DNA of 64,000 bases. Source: Vandiemenella viatica (taxonomy: Eukaryota > Arthropoda > Insecta > Orthoptera > Morabidae). Both the position numbers and the translations under genes were made by a program. The notes under the pieces were generated by a model. It saw only the letters and a program-made list of their open reading frames with translations, searched no databases and had not been told where the DNA came from. This document shows, piece by piece, positions 46,936 to 58,847 of this stretch (its first letter is position 1; every line of letters starts with the position of its first letter). The DNA is taken from assembly GCA_031002005.1 (NCBI GenBank), contig JARYHS010013631.1:65531832-65595831 (forward strand). The letters run 5' to 3'.

Positions 46936-49545
46936 TGACAAAACGCAACCCAAATAAAACAAATATCAGACTTAAACCAAGATAATACTTAAAACTAAGC
47001 ATGGGGCTGTTTAAATGTTCAATTCAAGATTTTAATCCGCCAAGTTTAAGCACTCCCCGTTTTACTGTTAAAAAGGTGCAATAAACACTGCTTCATATGC
47101 GTCACAAGTGAAACAGCCATTTACTTAATGACGTGGAGCAGAAAATTCCAAGCTTATCCACCGCCGGCTGCACATATATCCATAAATCTTCCGTGGACAA
47201 AAAGAGGCAAGAGGAATTGATGATAACTTGAGTAATGTTATAACGCGATACTCGAGAAAGCTATTGTTTCGCTTACTGGTCCCCACTAGGTTGAGGTGTT
47301 CAACGGCAATGAATATCTACTTCACGCACTGGTGAAGGCGAAATTTGTCTGGAATGGAATAATTTCTTTGAGTGTGATAAGTCGGATATTTGTTGGATTA
47401 CGGATCCTTATCTTCGCCCATACACGAAAACATAAAAATGTAGATAGTTTGCTTGGCTAGATTTAACGAATGTTGTTCTTTTGTAATCTAGAAAAGATAT
47501 TTCAATTATTTTACGTCATAAATTTGTCTTCAATAAATTTCGTTTTTAGTGACTAATTTAACTAGCAACAGTCGGATTGCATTAAGGTATTCATTGTTCT
47601 ATTTTAACATGGTTTACGCCATGCTCTTCAAGACTGTTTCTTCATAAGAATTCTCCTAAAATATTTTTAAGATATGCTTGAAAATTAGAGGCAATGGAGA
47701 GACGAGAATCTAACTGATTTCACCAAAGTAAAATTAGTAGAAGAACAAGTAAAGTAAAACTAGAATCATCAACTGATATCATTTCTCCTAATCCGACAAA
47801 ATTATGAAAGATGAATGTGCAGGACACTTCACTTACAAAAAGAGATGTGTCGCCGTCTAATATATACCAACAGAACAGCGGTACCTAAAAAATTTCGACA
47901 CATTCGAAAAGACTCGCCTCGAAATAACTATTCTGCTATTCACACTGCGGGTTTCCAGAACTTATTCCCTTCAAGATAAATGCAAGTTTTTGTCTGTAAA
48001 AAGGCCATGACACATTATGAAGGCATTCCTTCATAGCAATATGATACGGCTCTCTTTAAGCTTGCCTTTAGTAAATTAGTTGCTGGCTAGAGCACGCATT
48101 AGTCCTCTTCCTTTGATATCGGTACCAATGGAATTTTTCTTTGTAGAATTTGGACTGATGTCAAAATAATTTATTAGATGCATCAGACCCATTAATAAAA
48201 ACCACTAGTAACAGTAAAATAGACGGTATATTATTTACATGGATTATATAGAAACAATTAATGGTTCCATTATCATACTCATCGGTGGAGTAAGAGGGAT
48301 TATCAAGTAAAAAAAAATCCTTAATTTTGTAGCATCTCCAATTAAACACTTGATATTTTCTTGTCCCGTCCTTGGAAACACGTAAAGCGGAATATTGTTG
48401 TAATCACGTTTTAGTATTTTATTTCAAAAACAAGTTATCAGATACAAAACATATTAATTAGACTATATAGTAAGGTGCACGTGTGATGATTTCTAACTCT
48501 TTGGATGTATTTCTTCAGATGTTCTACACCCTATCCGACACGTAATTAGCATTACAAGTTTCTGCTCTTTATGACAACAGGCTAAGGAAGTTATGATGAA
48601 GACATATGTGCGAACGCATCTCACACGTGTGAAGACATTTATAGAACTGTCCTCAAAACAGCGGCCGTGTTTCTATTTTGAAAAGTGGCTGGTGCATTGG
48701 CCAGCCTTTGCACAGAATCAAAAAAAACTGTTGGGCGCCGTCTGGCGCATCTCCTCGCTGCGGCTACGCGCCCGCCATCTATCCGTCAAACTATGAACTC
48801 CGTAGTCTCAAGTTTTAAAGTTAGTGGCACTGATCCTGTTATATTCACAAACAGGCGATTTGTATTCATTGCACTCGTCTAGTCTTGTCGGCACTTCGTT
48901 TTTACGGCATACGAGATAATAAGTAACTGGAGATGGAACGATTTGCATTTAAATATGTTAACGTCTCCCTCCGAACTGTCAAGCAGAGTACCTTAAGCGT
49001 GCAGTATCTGGTTCTTTAAAGTTCCAAGCATGTGACATAACCGCATGTGACATTCCTAAGGTTTGCAATTTGAATTAGTTTGGGTTTGCAAATTAAATAA
49101 AAAATAGTCACGTCAGACGAAAATATGTCAGACGAAAATATGCACTGCACGAACGAAAAGAAGATGGGATAGTACTACCGCGTAAGGGCAACCTTTTTGA
49201 AGTACTATGAGTATAATAAAAACGACAGTCTTCTAGAGTTTTCATCTACGAGGTTGACTGACATTTAGTATCAAGCTTTTATCGTTCTATTATACAACAT
49301 ACAGGGAAGAAGCAATACCATTTAAACAAATATTACAACCAATGTTATGCAGCAAGGCGTGGAAAGGAGAGGTTAGGAGAAACTACAGATTATTTCATCC
49401 ATTAATTAGAATGTGTGAAATAGTTTACCGATCGCGTTGCCTTGCATACTCGTAGCCGAGAAACTATAATAGCATTCTTTTATTTCGAATCACAAAAATA
49501 AAACATCACTGAGTGCCAAATAAGAACCTCACATTTTGCTCGCGG
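46936..49545. other. AT-rich sequence, no supported gene
   Basis: A GC-rich patch at 48640-48800 has overlapping short plus-strand ORFs without motif. A 15-bp perfect tandem duplication (GTCAGACGAAAATAT) lies at about 49115-49144. Nothing else was recognised. Confidence 0.4.
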
Positions 49546-49547
49546 AT

Positions 49548-49735
49548 GTTTTGCTTCAGACTTTACGGTTTACCGACGTCGAGGACATCAGAGTCGGGGG
49601 GCTGGGGAGGAATACAAACGGGAAGGAATTTGGACATAGCTCTTTAAGAGGAAACATCCCTAAATTCACTTGGAACGATTATGGGAGATTTTGGGATATT
49701 GAACCTGTATCCTGCCGAATGGCAGGACTGTTCCC
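49548..49735 (-). mobile_element. SINE-A copy, diverged
   Basis: GACTTTACGGTTTACCGACG, TCGAGGACATCAGAGTCGG, GGGAAGGAATTTGGACATAG, ACTTGGAACGATTATGGGAG and TCCTGCCGAATGGCAGG follow the family order. Confidence 0.8.
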
Positions 49736-50327
49736 CTCAGTAAAATTCAGTGAAGTATATAAACCTGAATATAAAGTCAACACGATAATAAAAAATAAAG
49801 CAAAGATAAATATGTAAAAATAAAGCGAAGGTACAGCAAGTAGCAAACACCCAATACAAGAGACTTGGTAAGGCAAGACCATACTAAGTTTAAATTCTGC
49901 CGTAGGTCTACCGACTTACCTGTTAATGGTTTCTAACCATTTTTCCGCAGTCTTGTAGAGACGATGCCGCCTTAAGAGCTAAAATATGAGCTTTCCACAA
50001 AAATACCATAGCAAACTTCTATAAAAAGCTTGCGTGGTTGGCGGTTAGAGTGAATACAGTGATGGTTCCCACTCTAAGCCTCAACAGCTATTCGCAACAA
50101 AATATCAAAATTATTCGGTTCCAAAGTTCACAACTGGCAGAAACATGGGATAAATGATCGCTCTACCTTAGGCATGGTGTTGTCTCGAAAAAGATACCTC
50201 ACGGTTTACCTAAATTATGTTTTAAAACAATTAAGCAGTAATTCAAGAACTTCAGCAAAGTACAAAAGCCTTTCACTTTATTTTTAACTCATACAGGAAT
50301 GACCAAGATAGTCTTGTGATACGACTT
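49736..50327. other. AT-rich sequence, nothing identified
   Basis: No repeat or supported ORF. Confidence 0.4.
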
Positions 50328-50420
50328 ACCGAGTGTGGTGGGTGAGTGGTAACGCTCTGGCCTCGCATTCTGGAGGACGTGGGTTCGAATCTCCGTCCAG
50401 TCTTCCAGATTTCGGTTTTA
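50328..50420 (+). mobile_element. SINE-A, head only
   Basis: ACCGAGTGTGGTGGGTGAGT, GGTAACGCTCTGGCCTCGC and GGGTTCGAATCTCCGTCC are close to the family consensus, then the copy breaks off after CCAGATTTCGGTTTT. It is the clearest example of the intact A-box/B-box promoter. Confidence 0.92.
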
Positions 50421-51435
50421 AATGTATAATTGATGACTAGTAATCCTTATTTAACTGATTTAGCTCTAGTAAATTTAATTTTATTCAAATTAAAATCTTC
50501 TCTGAATCGATTGATGAAGAAAATCTATATATCGAGTTCCACAATATACCAAAACGTTTTCATAGCAGCAACCCTAACATTGCGGTCTGGTTCTGCTTTT
50601 AACGCGACGACAAGAATAAATAACTATTATTTGTTGGTTCCTAAGAGCCTACTTTAAAATGTTCGGAAAGTTTCGAGACACACGCTAAAATTGAGTATTG
50701 ACGGAATTCCAAAAAATTGTTTGCGGAGAACAATAACACTTTGACTTATCCCACTACGCTAAGGTTCACCTGATTTTCAACACCGCAGATGTTGCCGAGA
50801 ACACAGATCTTGGTGTGCTGTCACAGTGGTTTCATTCCTGGTTTTAAACGATATGAGACTCATCTACTGATGCGCATATTAGCTTACTGCAGTTAATTTC
50901 TCTTCAAGAGAGAAATAACATGCGATCCGTAAGTGATGCCAAGCCTACGAGCTACTCCTGCTAGTACTGCAGCCAAACACACAAGCCTGCACTACTGGTT
51001 GACTGTAACACTCGGCGCTATAAGCTCTTTCCCAGTCTACCTATATCACTAGTACACATGGTGGTTTTATACCTACTTTTGTGGTATTATAAGAGCGAAT
51101 AGGACCGAGGTAGCGGTGTCACGTGCAACAGGAAAGAGACGTAATACAGCAAAATAACTTCTTTCTACAGATGCTTCAAGGAATCTTCAATTTTTAAGAC
51201 ACTTATCGTTTGCAACTTAGCGCCTAGACGTCGGTATTATCCTTATAAAATACATATTTACAGAAAGACAGGAACAGAATATAAAGATCATTCTGATTTT
51301 TCACAAAATTTGAATTTTCATTATTTGTTGTTTGTGTAATCAAACAAACAATGGGGACAGATATCATTTGAAACACAAAAGTGACGAGTTACGATAAAAT
51401 TGTTTCTTTGTTCACAGGTTAGGCAGTCTATCCCT
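50421..51435. other. AT-rich sequence, nothing identified
   Basis: No repeat or supported ORF. Confidence 0.4.
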
Positions 51436-51439
51436 AGGA

Positions 51440-51900
51440 AGGAACTTTTAATTTGTTGATCAGTCTCTCTTCATATCTTCAACTAATCTCTTCATCTTAA
51501 TATATCCATTACAACCCAACTTCTTTATTTTATGTTAAATATATTATAATCTTTGACTTCCTCTAAAATCCCTTCATTCGGCTATTCCATTAACTAACAA
51601 GTGACCTAAATGTCAAAATGTGAGCCAGCATTGTGTCTCTTCTTTTCATGAGATTCTTCCACTAACTTCTATACTCGTCGATCATTTCAGAAACAAGTTA
51701 ATTTCGTACCTTATCCGTTAATTTAATTTTCAGTATCCTACTGTGGCACCACATTTCGTATGCTTCAGTTTTCTTTTAGCTGATGTTCCTTAAGTTCAAG
51801 CTTCACTTTCATAAAGTGCTGTATTTCATATTCACACTTTTAGAAAGTTTTTTCTTAGTACTAACTCAATGTTTGATTCTAGAAAATTTATCTTAAAATA
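51440..51900 (-). mobile_element. RTE-like LINE fragment, C-terminal RT region
   Basis: The minus strand encodes, with stops, TEAYEMWCH.RILKIK followed by LTDKVRN and SEMID, the post-RT block shared with 22612-22880 (KIEAFEM.CYRRVLKIKW). At DNA level the two fragments share TTTTCAGTA.CCT.CT and GCTTCA.TTTTC. Both are old. Confidence 0.65.
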
Positions 51901-53596
51901 AAATTTTTAAAAAATCAGAGAAACGAGAAACTAGTCGTACTCAAATTATTGTATGTCTCTGTACAGACAGTTATTTACCTTACAACATACATTGTGGCAG
52001 AAGGAATTTATAAGAGCAGAAGATAATCAAATTTTTATTAGATTGTGTTAGATTAATCCTCTATGTGCGAAAATATATGAAAGAAATAAAAAAATTAATT
52101 TCAGATCTTCACACGTTTCGGCAGCTAGAGCAGTTTCGTATCTTAGCCTAGACTAAACATTCTGCGTTTCTTTGGAATTCAAACTCGTATTAATCATTTG
52201 CTCTATCGTGGGACTTAGATCAGCTACAATAAACATTAATAATTTATTGATTTACACAAGTTTTTGTGACTTAGAGTTCTATATCTATTTACATTACAGC
52301 TTATCTAAGTGATAGCTACAGCAACTTATTCAATCTTATACGTTCTACAACTTCGCTTTAATAACTATCATTTGCAAGTACTTACAGAAAAAATTGAAAG
52401 ATGTTTCGTACAAAACTCCTCGATGTGATGATAAATTTCATGGCAGATTCATTGAGATTACTGGCAATTACAGCTATACACATCGTAACTGGTAATACCC
52501 TGTTAAGATTGATAGCCATTGTCTATCTTTTTTAATCGTTGTATTGGTGATTTCCTATTAAGATCTCAATTTTTTTAGTGCCCTGCAGCTCGTCAACGTC
52601 GAGTGCGTTAGAGCTGTAGAGATTTGTGGGAAACAAAATGGATGAAATACGGTTACCCTTCTGGAGAAACTTACCAGCTGTGATTACTTGACAGCATGAA
52701 AAAAGGAAGAGTAGATAGCCGAGTATCAACTCTTCAGTCTACAGAATGCCAGACACGAATGTTAGTGCTTAGTTTCTATTATAATCATGAATGTTCATAA
52801 CTACGTTACTTAAGCTCAATTCCATTAGTTTGTAATTACAGTTCATTTCCACATTAGCTGGTTAAAGGTCCGCTGACGGAAGAAATCATTAGGTACTCTG
52901 GTTATTCAGAGTGGAAGAGAGGAAAAGTTCACCGTTGCCAACCATCAGAGGCCTGTTTTAAATCTTCAACTGCTCCGCGGTGTGTAAATAATGGGAGCAT
53001 ATCACATCAGTGATGGCAGTTCGGCAATTACACAATAAGATTCGCGTCATCATTTTCGTGGTAGCCAACAATGAATGCAGATATAGGGGATCTCATATTT
53101 TTCATGCTGGCGCATAAATACTCGTTGCAGCCATCACTCTATCAGAGAATCCGAACTGGGCGTCTTGTGACGCGTCCATCAATTACAAAGTACGCTTCCT
53201 ATTAAGAGATCCAATTATCCTTGGGTTTAAAAAAATCATATCAGTATAAAAAAAATAGTTTTTCAAGATTTTATAAGAATATGATACGGCTGAAATACGG
53301 TACACACTTACACTTACAAAGGGGAGGCCGCCAATTATAAAATTCAGATTCTATTTATATTGTGTGTACTAAAAGCTCATGGCCAGAGGTGTGATGTGCA
53401 AAGCAGTAACATGCACTTCTTCGCCGTTGTAGAGAAAATCAGCACTGAAATATTTCCGTTGCGTTCAAATATTTTCTACGTGACAGAGATTCTAAGGGGC
53501 AAACTCTCTGCCTTCTAAACCCGTCGTCGTTATATCGATTCTCACTGGTGGCAATTTTTTTTATTTGTTTATTTATTTATTCAAATGTATATACAG
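51901..53596. other. AT-rich; a short SINE-A scrap
   Basis: 52575-52672 contains GTGCCCTGCAGCTCGTCAAC and GTCGAGTGCGTTAGAG, like the 3' end of SINE-A on the minus strand. The remainder is AT-rich without supported genes. Confidence 0.45.
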
Positions 53597-53832
53597 CGTG
53601 GTAGGTGTGTGGTTAACGCTCTGGCCTCGCATTCGGGAGCACGGTGGTTCAAATCCCCGTCCGGGCATCTAGATTTGGGTTTTCCGTGGTTTCACCAAAT
53701 CACTCCAGGCGAATGCCGGGATGCTTCCTACGAAAGGCCATGGCAAAATTCCTTCCTATTCCTTGTTCCCAGTCCCATAGCGCCTCTAATGACCTCGACG
53801 TCGACGAGGCGTAAAGCCATAAGGAAAAAAAT
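53597..53832 (+). mobile_element. SINE-A, full length
   Basis: Complete copy: CGTGGTAGGTGTGTGGTTAA, CGCTCTGGCCTCGCATTCGG, GTTCAAATCCCCGTCCGGGC, GGGTTTTCCGTGGTTTCACC, ACTCCAGGCGAATGCCGGGA, AAGGCCATGGCAAAATTCC, CTCTAATGACCTCGACGTCG and ACGAGGCGTAAAGCCATAAG, then a short A tail. The 135-codon ORF starting at 53585 is a translation of this SINE plus flank and is not a gene. Confidence 0.97.
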
Positions 53833-54869
53833 CATAAAAATAGTATCAGAATATCTTGAATATTTATGGAATCTATTCATTCTAATTCATCTTGTAGATC
53901 AAATTAACAAACATTGGCGGATACCACGCATCTACACTAAGCCGAAGAAATATCACTCTCGATCAACATTGGATCATCAACCATTACCTTGACAACATCT
54001 CTTCGATTAAATCCTTGTAAAGTGAAGCATATACGAACTGAATTGGCAGGAAATCCTCGAAATGAATCATCCAATAAAGACGACTCTACACAACACAAAA
54101 GCTATAAACTGAATAATCAGTAACTACCAAAACACTTTGAAATTAATAAAGCTGAATAATATTAAGTAACTGACAGTATTTATAATTTAACAAATCCTTG
54201 ATAGACAAATTTCAGTTATGCATTACTAAATCAACTAGCCAACAGCGTAATATGTAATTAATATCACAAAACTTTATCCCAACCTTAAGCATAATGCATC
54301 ATTCTAGAATCAGTAACTGAAACGAAATACTTAGTATTATAAAATCGAATAATTGAAATTATGTATCCAAAATTCAAGAAATAATAAAATAAAAACATTA
54401 ATACCACACTGAATTCCACTAAAAGACCCGGTATCGGAGCTATTGGTTAATATCTTGTATCCGAAACCGTCAAAGGCGAAAGTTATGCACGGAACACAGA
54501 CTGAAACTAAAGGAGCAGATACTCCAAGAATAACTAAAGGTTGAAAATACTTATACGTTGTTCGTAGATGGAAATTGTTACGCTATAAGAGCTCTATTTA
54601 TATACAATGATTGCAAAGGAACAGCGACATACTTTTATATAAAACAGAAAGATCGGATTACTTTTGGTATTTGTATTATTTGAATTAATATGGAACTTGT
54701 TTCTTATTTTAGTTAGAGAAAAAAAAAAAAAGAAACCACACATACAAGCAAACAAAAACAAATAATAATAATTTAGGTGATGGCTTTAGGTCATGTTGGC
54801 GGACAACACTAACCAAATTTCCGTACGTCTTAACATGTATTACTCTGTTCCCTTTAGTAAATGCGAGGA
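53833..54869. other. AT-rich sequence, nothing identified
   Basis: No repeat or supported ORF. Confidence 0.4.
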
Positions 54870-55170
54870 TTATAGCTCAGAAACGAAAACCAGCCAGTGT
54901 TGCTCAATGCGCTGAGGTGCCACACAACGGGACCGGGCACGAGCCCAGTTACCCCGCTTACCAGCCGTCCTGACTGAGGTTTGTAGGTATTCCACAGCCA
55001 TCAAGGTGAATGCTGAGATGGTCCCCAATCTCCAACACATAAACTACACATTTCACGAACAAACAAACTACAGAACACACTACTTACACGTTTCACAGAC
55101 AGATGGAAACACATTACTTCCTAAATAATACGTAATACAACCTAGCAAAGGTATTAAATCCATGGCGTTA
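54870..55170 (+). mobile_element. SINE-like repeat (type G)
   Basis: A tRNA-like head (GTGTTGCTCAATGCGCTGAG...GGGCACGAGCCCAG) is followed by TGACTGAGGTTTGTAGG and AAGGTGAATGCTGAGATGGT. The latter resembles the central SINE-A block (GGCGAATGCCGGGATGGTTC). An A/C-rich tail follows. Confidence 0.45.
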
Positions 55171-55319
55171 GTAAAGGCATGTGACAGTAAAACCAAAGCA
55201 TCAAATCTGACCATGCCAATGATTAGTAAAACTCACTATAGGCTGCTGACCCCAAAAGTCAGGAAAAGGTAACGAAGCAGATGATGACAAACGAAGTATG
55301 ACATTCCAAGCACGAAATT

Positions 55320-55395
55320 ATAGGAGATTGTCTAAGAGGGTTGTAGTGATACGGCATCGCACTGGGGAAAGGCTTTCGTTGAAATCCTACCGCGA
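55320..55395 (+). mobile_element. Possible tRNA-like SINE head
   Basis: GTTGTAGTGATACGGCATCG then TTCGTTGAAATCCTACCG suggests a degenerate A-box/B-box pair. Short and unsupported by other copies. Confidence 0.3.
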
Positions 55396-55877
55396 AACAT
55401 GCCGGCCATTCTCAACTAACTATTTGACTCATTTCGCCGTTTCCTTGCACGAAAAGGCTGAGGGGGTCCAAAATTTGGCGTCATATGAACCAAAATTTCG
55501 GCGCTAAATGGGCACTAATATTAGTTCAAAGGTTCACCGGCTCACGGACTCATGGGGACTCTCACAGCCCTTATTTAGGCTGGAGTGTTTTCATTTAAAG
55601 TTCCTTGTGAAGTACATACTAAACACCTATGTAGAAAGGAAGGGGGAGGGGGGGGGGGGCGGAACTGAAAAACACTCTGGTGACCCTGGTAGGACTTTAT
55701 ACGGGACACAATCGTTATGTATTAGCGTCTCGCAACTATCTTCTGGGAATATAACTTTGCTTATAAATATTTCCTATCTTCTTGCTCATAGTCCATACAC
55801 CCTAAACTCCTGTACATATTGCACTTGAACATTTTGACGTCTCGAGCTCCGAGGTAAGTTTTGATTGAACGTTAAGG

Positions 55878-55991
55878 TCATGGGATGAAGAGCAGGTTCA
55901 GTGAATGGTTGACCCTTGTGACGTACTTGTTGAAGAGGTGGAACATTCTGCGCGGCATGTCGGACTCCTTGCGACGCCTCGGTGGTATCAT
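55878..55991 (-). CDS. Short ORF or first coding exon under a TATA promoter
   Basis: Reading leftward, the first ATG (55991) lies 29 bases after a predicted transcription start. It opens a 37-codon frame beginning MIPPRRRKESDMPRRMFHLF and ending with TGA at 55878. The first 27 codons mostly end in G or C; the rest is AT-richer. A donor-like AACAA|GTACGT at 55927/55926 falls exactly where codon use changes, so the likely structure is a 65-nt first coding exon (55927-55991) spliced to an exon further left. The peptide is strongly basic with no signal peptide. I do not recognise the protein. An unspliced micropeptide is the alternative. Confidence 0.5.
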   Translation of the reverse strand: MIPPRRRKESDMPRRMFHLFNKYVTRVNHSLNLLFIP

Positions 55992-56019
55992 GTCTTGAGG
56001 CACCCACTGCACAGCCAAC

Positions 56020-56052
56020 TGAAGACTGCGCCCCTCCACAGTGCCTTATATA
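56020..56052 (-). promoter_or_regulatory. TATA plus initiator core promoter
   Basis: On the minus strand TATATAAG (56052 to 56045) is followed by TTCAGTT with the A at 56020. From the first T of the TATA box to that A is 32 bases, the spacing of arthropod TATA/TCAGT core promoters. The region is GC-rich around the box (CCGGCGGCG just upstream). The predicted 5' UTR is 29 nt. Confidence 0.65.
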
Positions 56053-56059
56053 CGCCGCC

Positions 56060-57220
56060 GGCGGTACCGACGACCTCGTGCACGAAGACGCCACCAAGTT
56101 TCAGTTTTACTGAGTTCAGACGAGAGTTGCTTGTATTCCGAGTAATTTGCATTATACAGGGCATTGAAGAAAAGGAAGGAAACGAGTATGTTCGTGGCCT
56201 GAAAACGTAACCTTTCTTGAGACTTAATTTCCAAGAAATGTTCTCGGGTATACAGTTGATTGTTAAGCACTTGAAGAAGGCTGCATGACACGGTATTTTA
56301 TCAGTAACATCCAGTAGAGTATGCGAAAAGATCTTTTACAAAGCTCGGGTTTTGTTTAGCACAAGTCCACGCCATGACTGAGAGTTAAAACAAAAGTAAT
56401 TCATTACGTTCGGATGCGTATTAACCGGCTGATAGACTCGTCCCATTTTGTGTGTCAGTGTGTGTGTGTATGTGTGTGTGTGTGAAATAAAGTGTGTCGA
56501 ATGCAAAGCAGAATTCAAATTGCTAATGCCGTAAGTATGACTCGAACCAACGTTCTAAGTATAGAGAGGTGTTTGTGGGTGGCAAATCACTACTAGGTTG
56601 GTTGGAAACTACTTGTCAAGTATTGGTTCTTCAGACGAAGACAAAGAATATTTGCCTTAAAAACACAGTGGCACCGATTAAGGAGGGATCAGTATTATTT
56701 GTAAACAGAGGAGATATGAGATTGAGGTCCCCTTCAATCGAGGAAAACATTTCATCGATTACGTCAGCTGATAAAGCTTACAGAATGTGACGTGGGATTA
56801 CAAGGTCGTTTTGCAGACGTTCTGCTACCGGCACTTTTATAGAAGTGGAAAAAACGTTGACAAATGCGTCGAAAAACTTAGTAAATGTACCCTTTACACG
56901 AGAACAATGTTACACTTTAAAAAAAAAAGTATAATATTCAGTTCTTATTGATCTATAAGGGAAGCAATATGTTTAGATTCTATACAATCAAAGTTAACTC
57001 CTTAGTATACTCACTTCTTTTCGAGTCATAGTCCAGCAACATTCCCTAATTGTCATGCCATATATATATAATGCCATCGCTGTAAATAGAAGAGAGATAA
57101 AGGGAGTCTTCAAAGGTAATTTGAAACAGGTGTTAGACTGACGCGTTGACAGTTATTAGCACTGAAGGAGCTGATCTCTATACAGCTGCATGTTGTCTTC
57201 ATAACTGTGGATAGCGTTGA
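56060..57220. other. No supported gene; upstream of the 56-kb promoter
   Basis: AT-rich DNA with the (GT) microsatellite. No second promoter or exon was recognised. Confidence 0.4.
56449..56484. repeat. Interrupted (GT)n microsatellite
   Basis: GT repeat over 36 bases with a CA and a TA interruption. Confidence 0.93.
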
Positions 57221-57221
57221 T

Positions 57222-57428
57222 TTTTTCCTTATGGCTTCACGACTCGTCAAGAGTCATTAAATGCAGGAGAGGATTGAGGACAACAAACAAACCATCTTGA
57301 CTCCTGCACGGAATGAATTTGGGAAATAATGGAAAACCGCAATCAGGGTAATGGGAAGGGGATTTGAACCCACATCCTACCGAATGCCAGGATCGAAAGA
57401 TACCGCTGTCCACCAAGCTCGATATAAC
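57222..57428 (-). mobile_element. SINE-A copy
   Basis: TTTTTTCCTTATGGCTTCAC, GACTCGTCAAGAGTCATTAA, ATGGAAAACCGCAATCAGGG, GGGGATTTGAACCCACATCC and TACCGAATGCCAGG. The 5' head ends at ACCAAGCTCGATA. Confidence 0.88.
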
Positions 57429-58239
57429 GTTGGTAAGGATTATTGTAATCATCCATGGCTATATGTGTTAAGTGTAGTGCCTGTCCCTCTTCTAATTTGG
57501 ATGAAGGTAAACACCAATGCCGGCCTGATCAAGTCTATTTTTCCTCAGGACACCAAGCACTAGCTTCAAGTTTCATTCGACGGAAGAATCAGCATTAACA
57601 GCGTCGTGGACCGTCATTTTATAAGTGTTGCGGAGATGTTTCAAATTTAACTTTGACTTTATGTATACCATCAGATATAAAGCTCGATGTCATCTATTCT
57701 TCTGTCAAATTTTCAAATACATTTACTATGGCAACTGGAACCAATTAATGCCGTATGGAGTGCGTGTACACAGCGTTACAGAGTCTTAGCGATCTTGCCC
57801 ACAACGTATGTGGCCATCAGCGAGCGACACACATCAAGCGAAAAGTCGTGCCGACTGCGAGGCATGGAAAAATTGGTTGCAAAACTCGTTATATTCAATA
57901 AAGCGTCGTTGCCGGCGACATTACAGGGAAATTGGTCTAGAGGTGGTCTGCCTTCAACTAGGATAATGTCCGAAGTGAGTTTCAAAGAGTCTCGGTTTTG
58001 AAGATACGGCACTCGAAGCATATTAATTGCCTACTTAGTGTTGTGCAGCATAGATCGTAACATTCAGACCGGCAAGTTTGGAGTAGCTTTTCCTTCTATA
58101 TTTCGTGTTTTCCAGTTTTTGGGTTAACTACTGCGTCTTTACAGAGGAATTTTTAAGGATTATGCGAATGATCGGGTGTTAAACCTCCAGTTACTAGTAC
58201 TAAGGAAGCAAATTGGTGTTCGGATGATTTGAAATATTG

Positions 58240-58507
58240 GTGAGTGGTAAGCCTAGATCCTGTCGCATATCAGTCACGAAGGTTACTATTTATTTTATTT
58301 TCCGTGCGTGATGCAACAGTGACAGCTCTCAGGCCAGTCATTTGGAAGGCAGTGGGTTCATATCCCTGTTCGTCCATCCAGATTTCGTTTTTTATGTTTT
58401 CCCGAAATCACTCCACGCGATGCTTCCTTCAAAAGGCTATATCTGGATTCCTACCAAATTCACTGCCACCTCTAATATCGAAGAGACGTAAAACACTAAT
58501 TAAAAAA
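58240..58507 (+). mobile_element. SINE-A copy, diverged
   Basis: CCGTGCGTGATGCAACAGTG, GTGGGTTCATATCCCTGTTC, GTCCATCCAGATTTCG, ATGTTTTCCCGAAATCACTC, TTCAAAAGGCTATATCTGG and CCTCTAATATCGAAGAGACG then an A-rich tail. The 102-codon ORF here is a translation of the repeat. Confidence 0.82.
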
Positions 58508-58564
58508 AGAATCGGAGACAAAAATAAAACCAATATTAAAAATTCGTTCTGATCTTAGTGAGCA

Positions 58565-58806
58565 AGGACATAGCTCATACCGGCCTAGTTATCTTAGCAA
58601 CTTAACGTAGTAACTCCAATGGTAAGAAAGACCAGAACCCGTCATTGTTGCTGCGCGCGTTAACGTGCTTCTACATTGGATCAGTGAAGTACAGCGGAGT
58701 CAGGTTTGAGTCCTAGACCCCACGACTGGTTTTTATGTAGTTTTTGACAATCATCTGGGCGAATGCTGCGACGTTCCGTATCTCCACCTTATTAACAACA
58801 CATTCC

Positions 58807-58843
<37 letters not shown>
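58565..58843 (+). mobile_element. SINE-like repeat (type G) with poly(A) tail
   Basis: The head has GCGCGCGTTAACGTGC (A-box-like) and GTCAGGTTTGAGTCCTAGAC (B-box). The body has ATCATCTGGGCGAATGCTGC, again like the central block of SINE-A. It ends in 36 A residues (58808-58843). Confidence 0.6.

Positions 58844-58847
<4 letters not shown>

Noticed and set aside
53585..53992. 135-codon ORF as a gene
   Set aside because: It is a translation of a full-length SINE-A copy plus flanking DNA. The same holds for the ORFs at 42488, 58244, 25967 and 46473.
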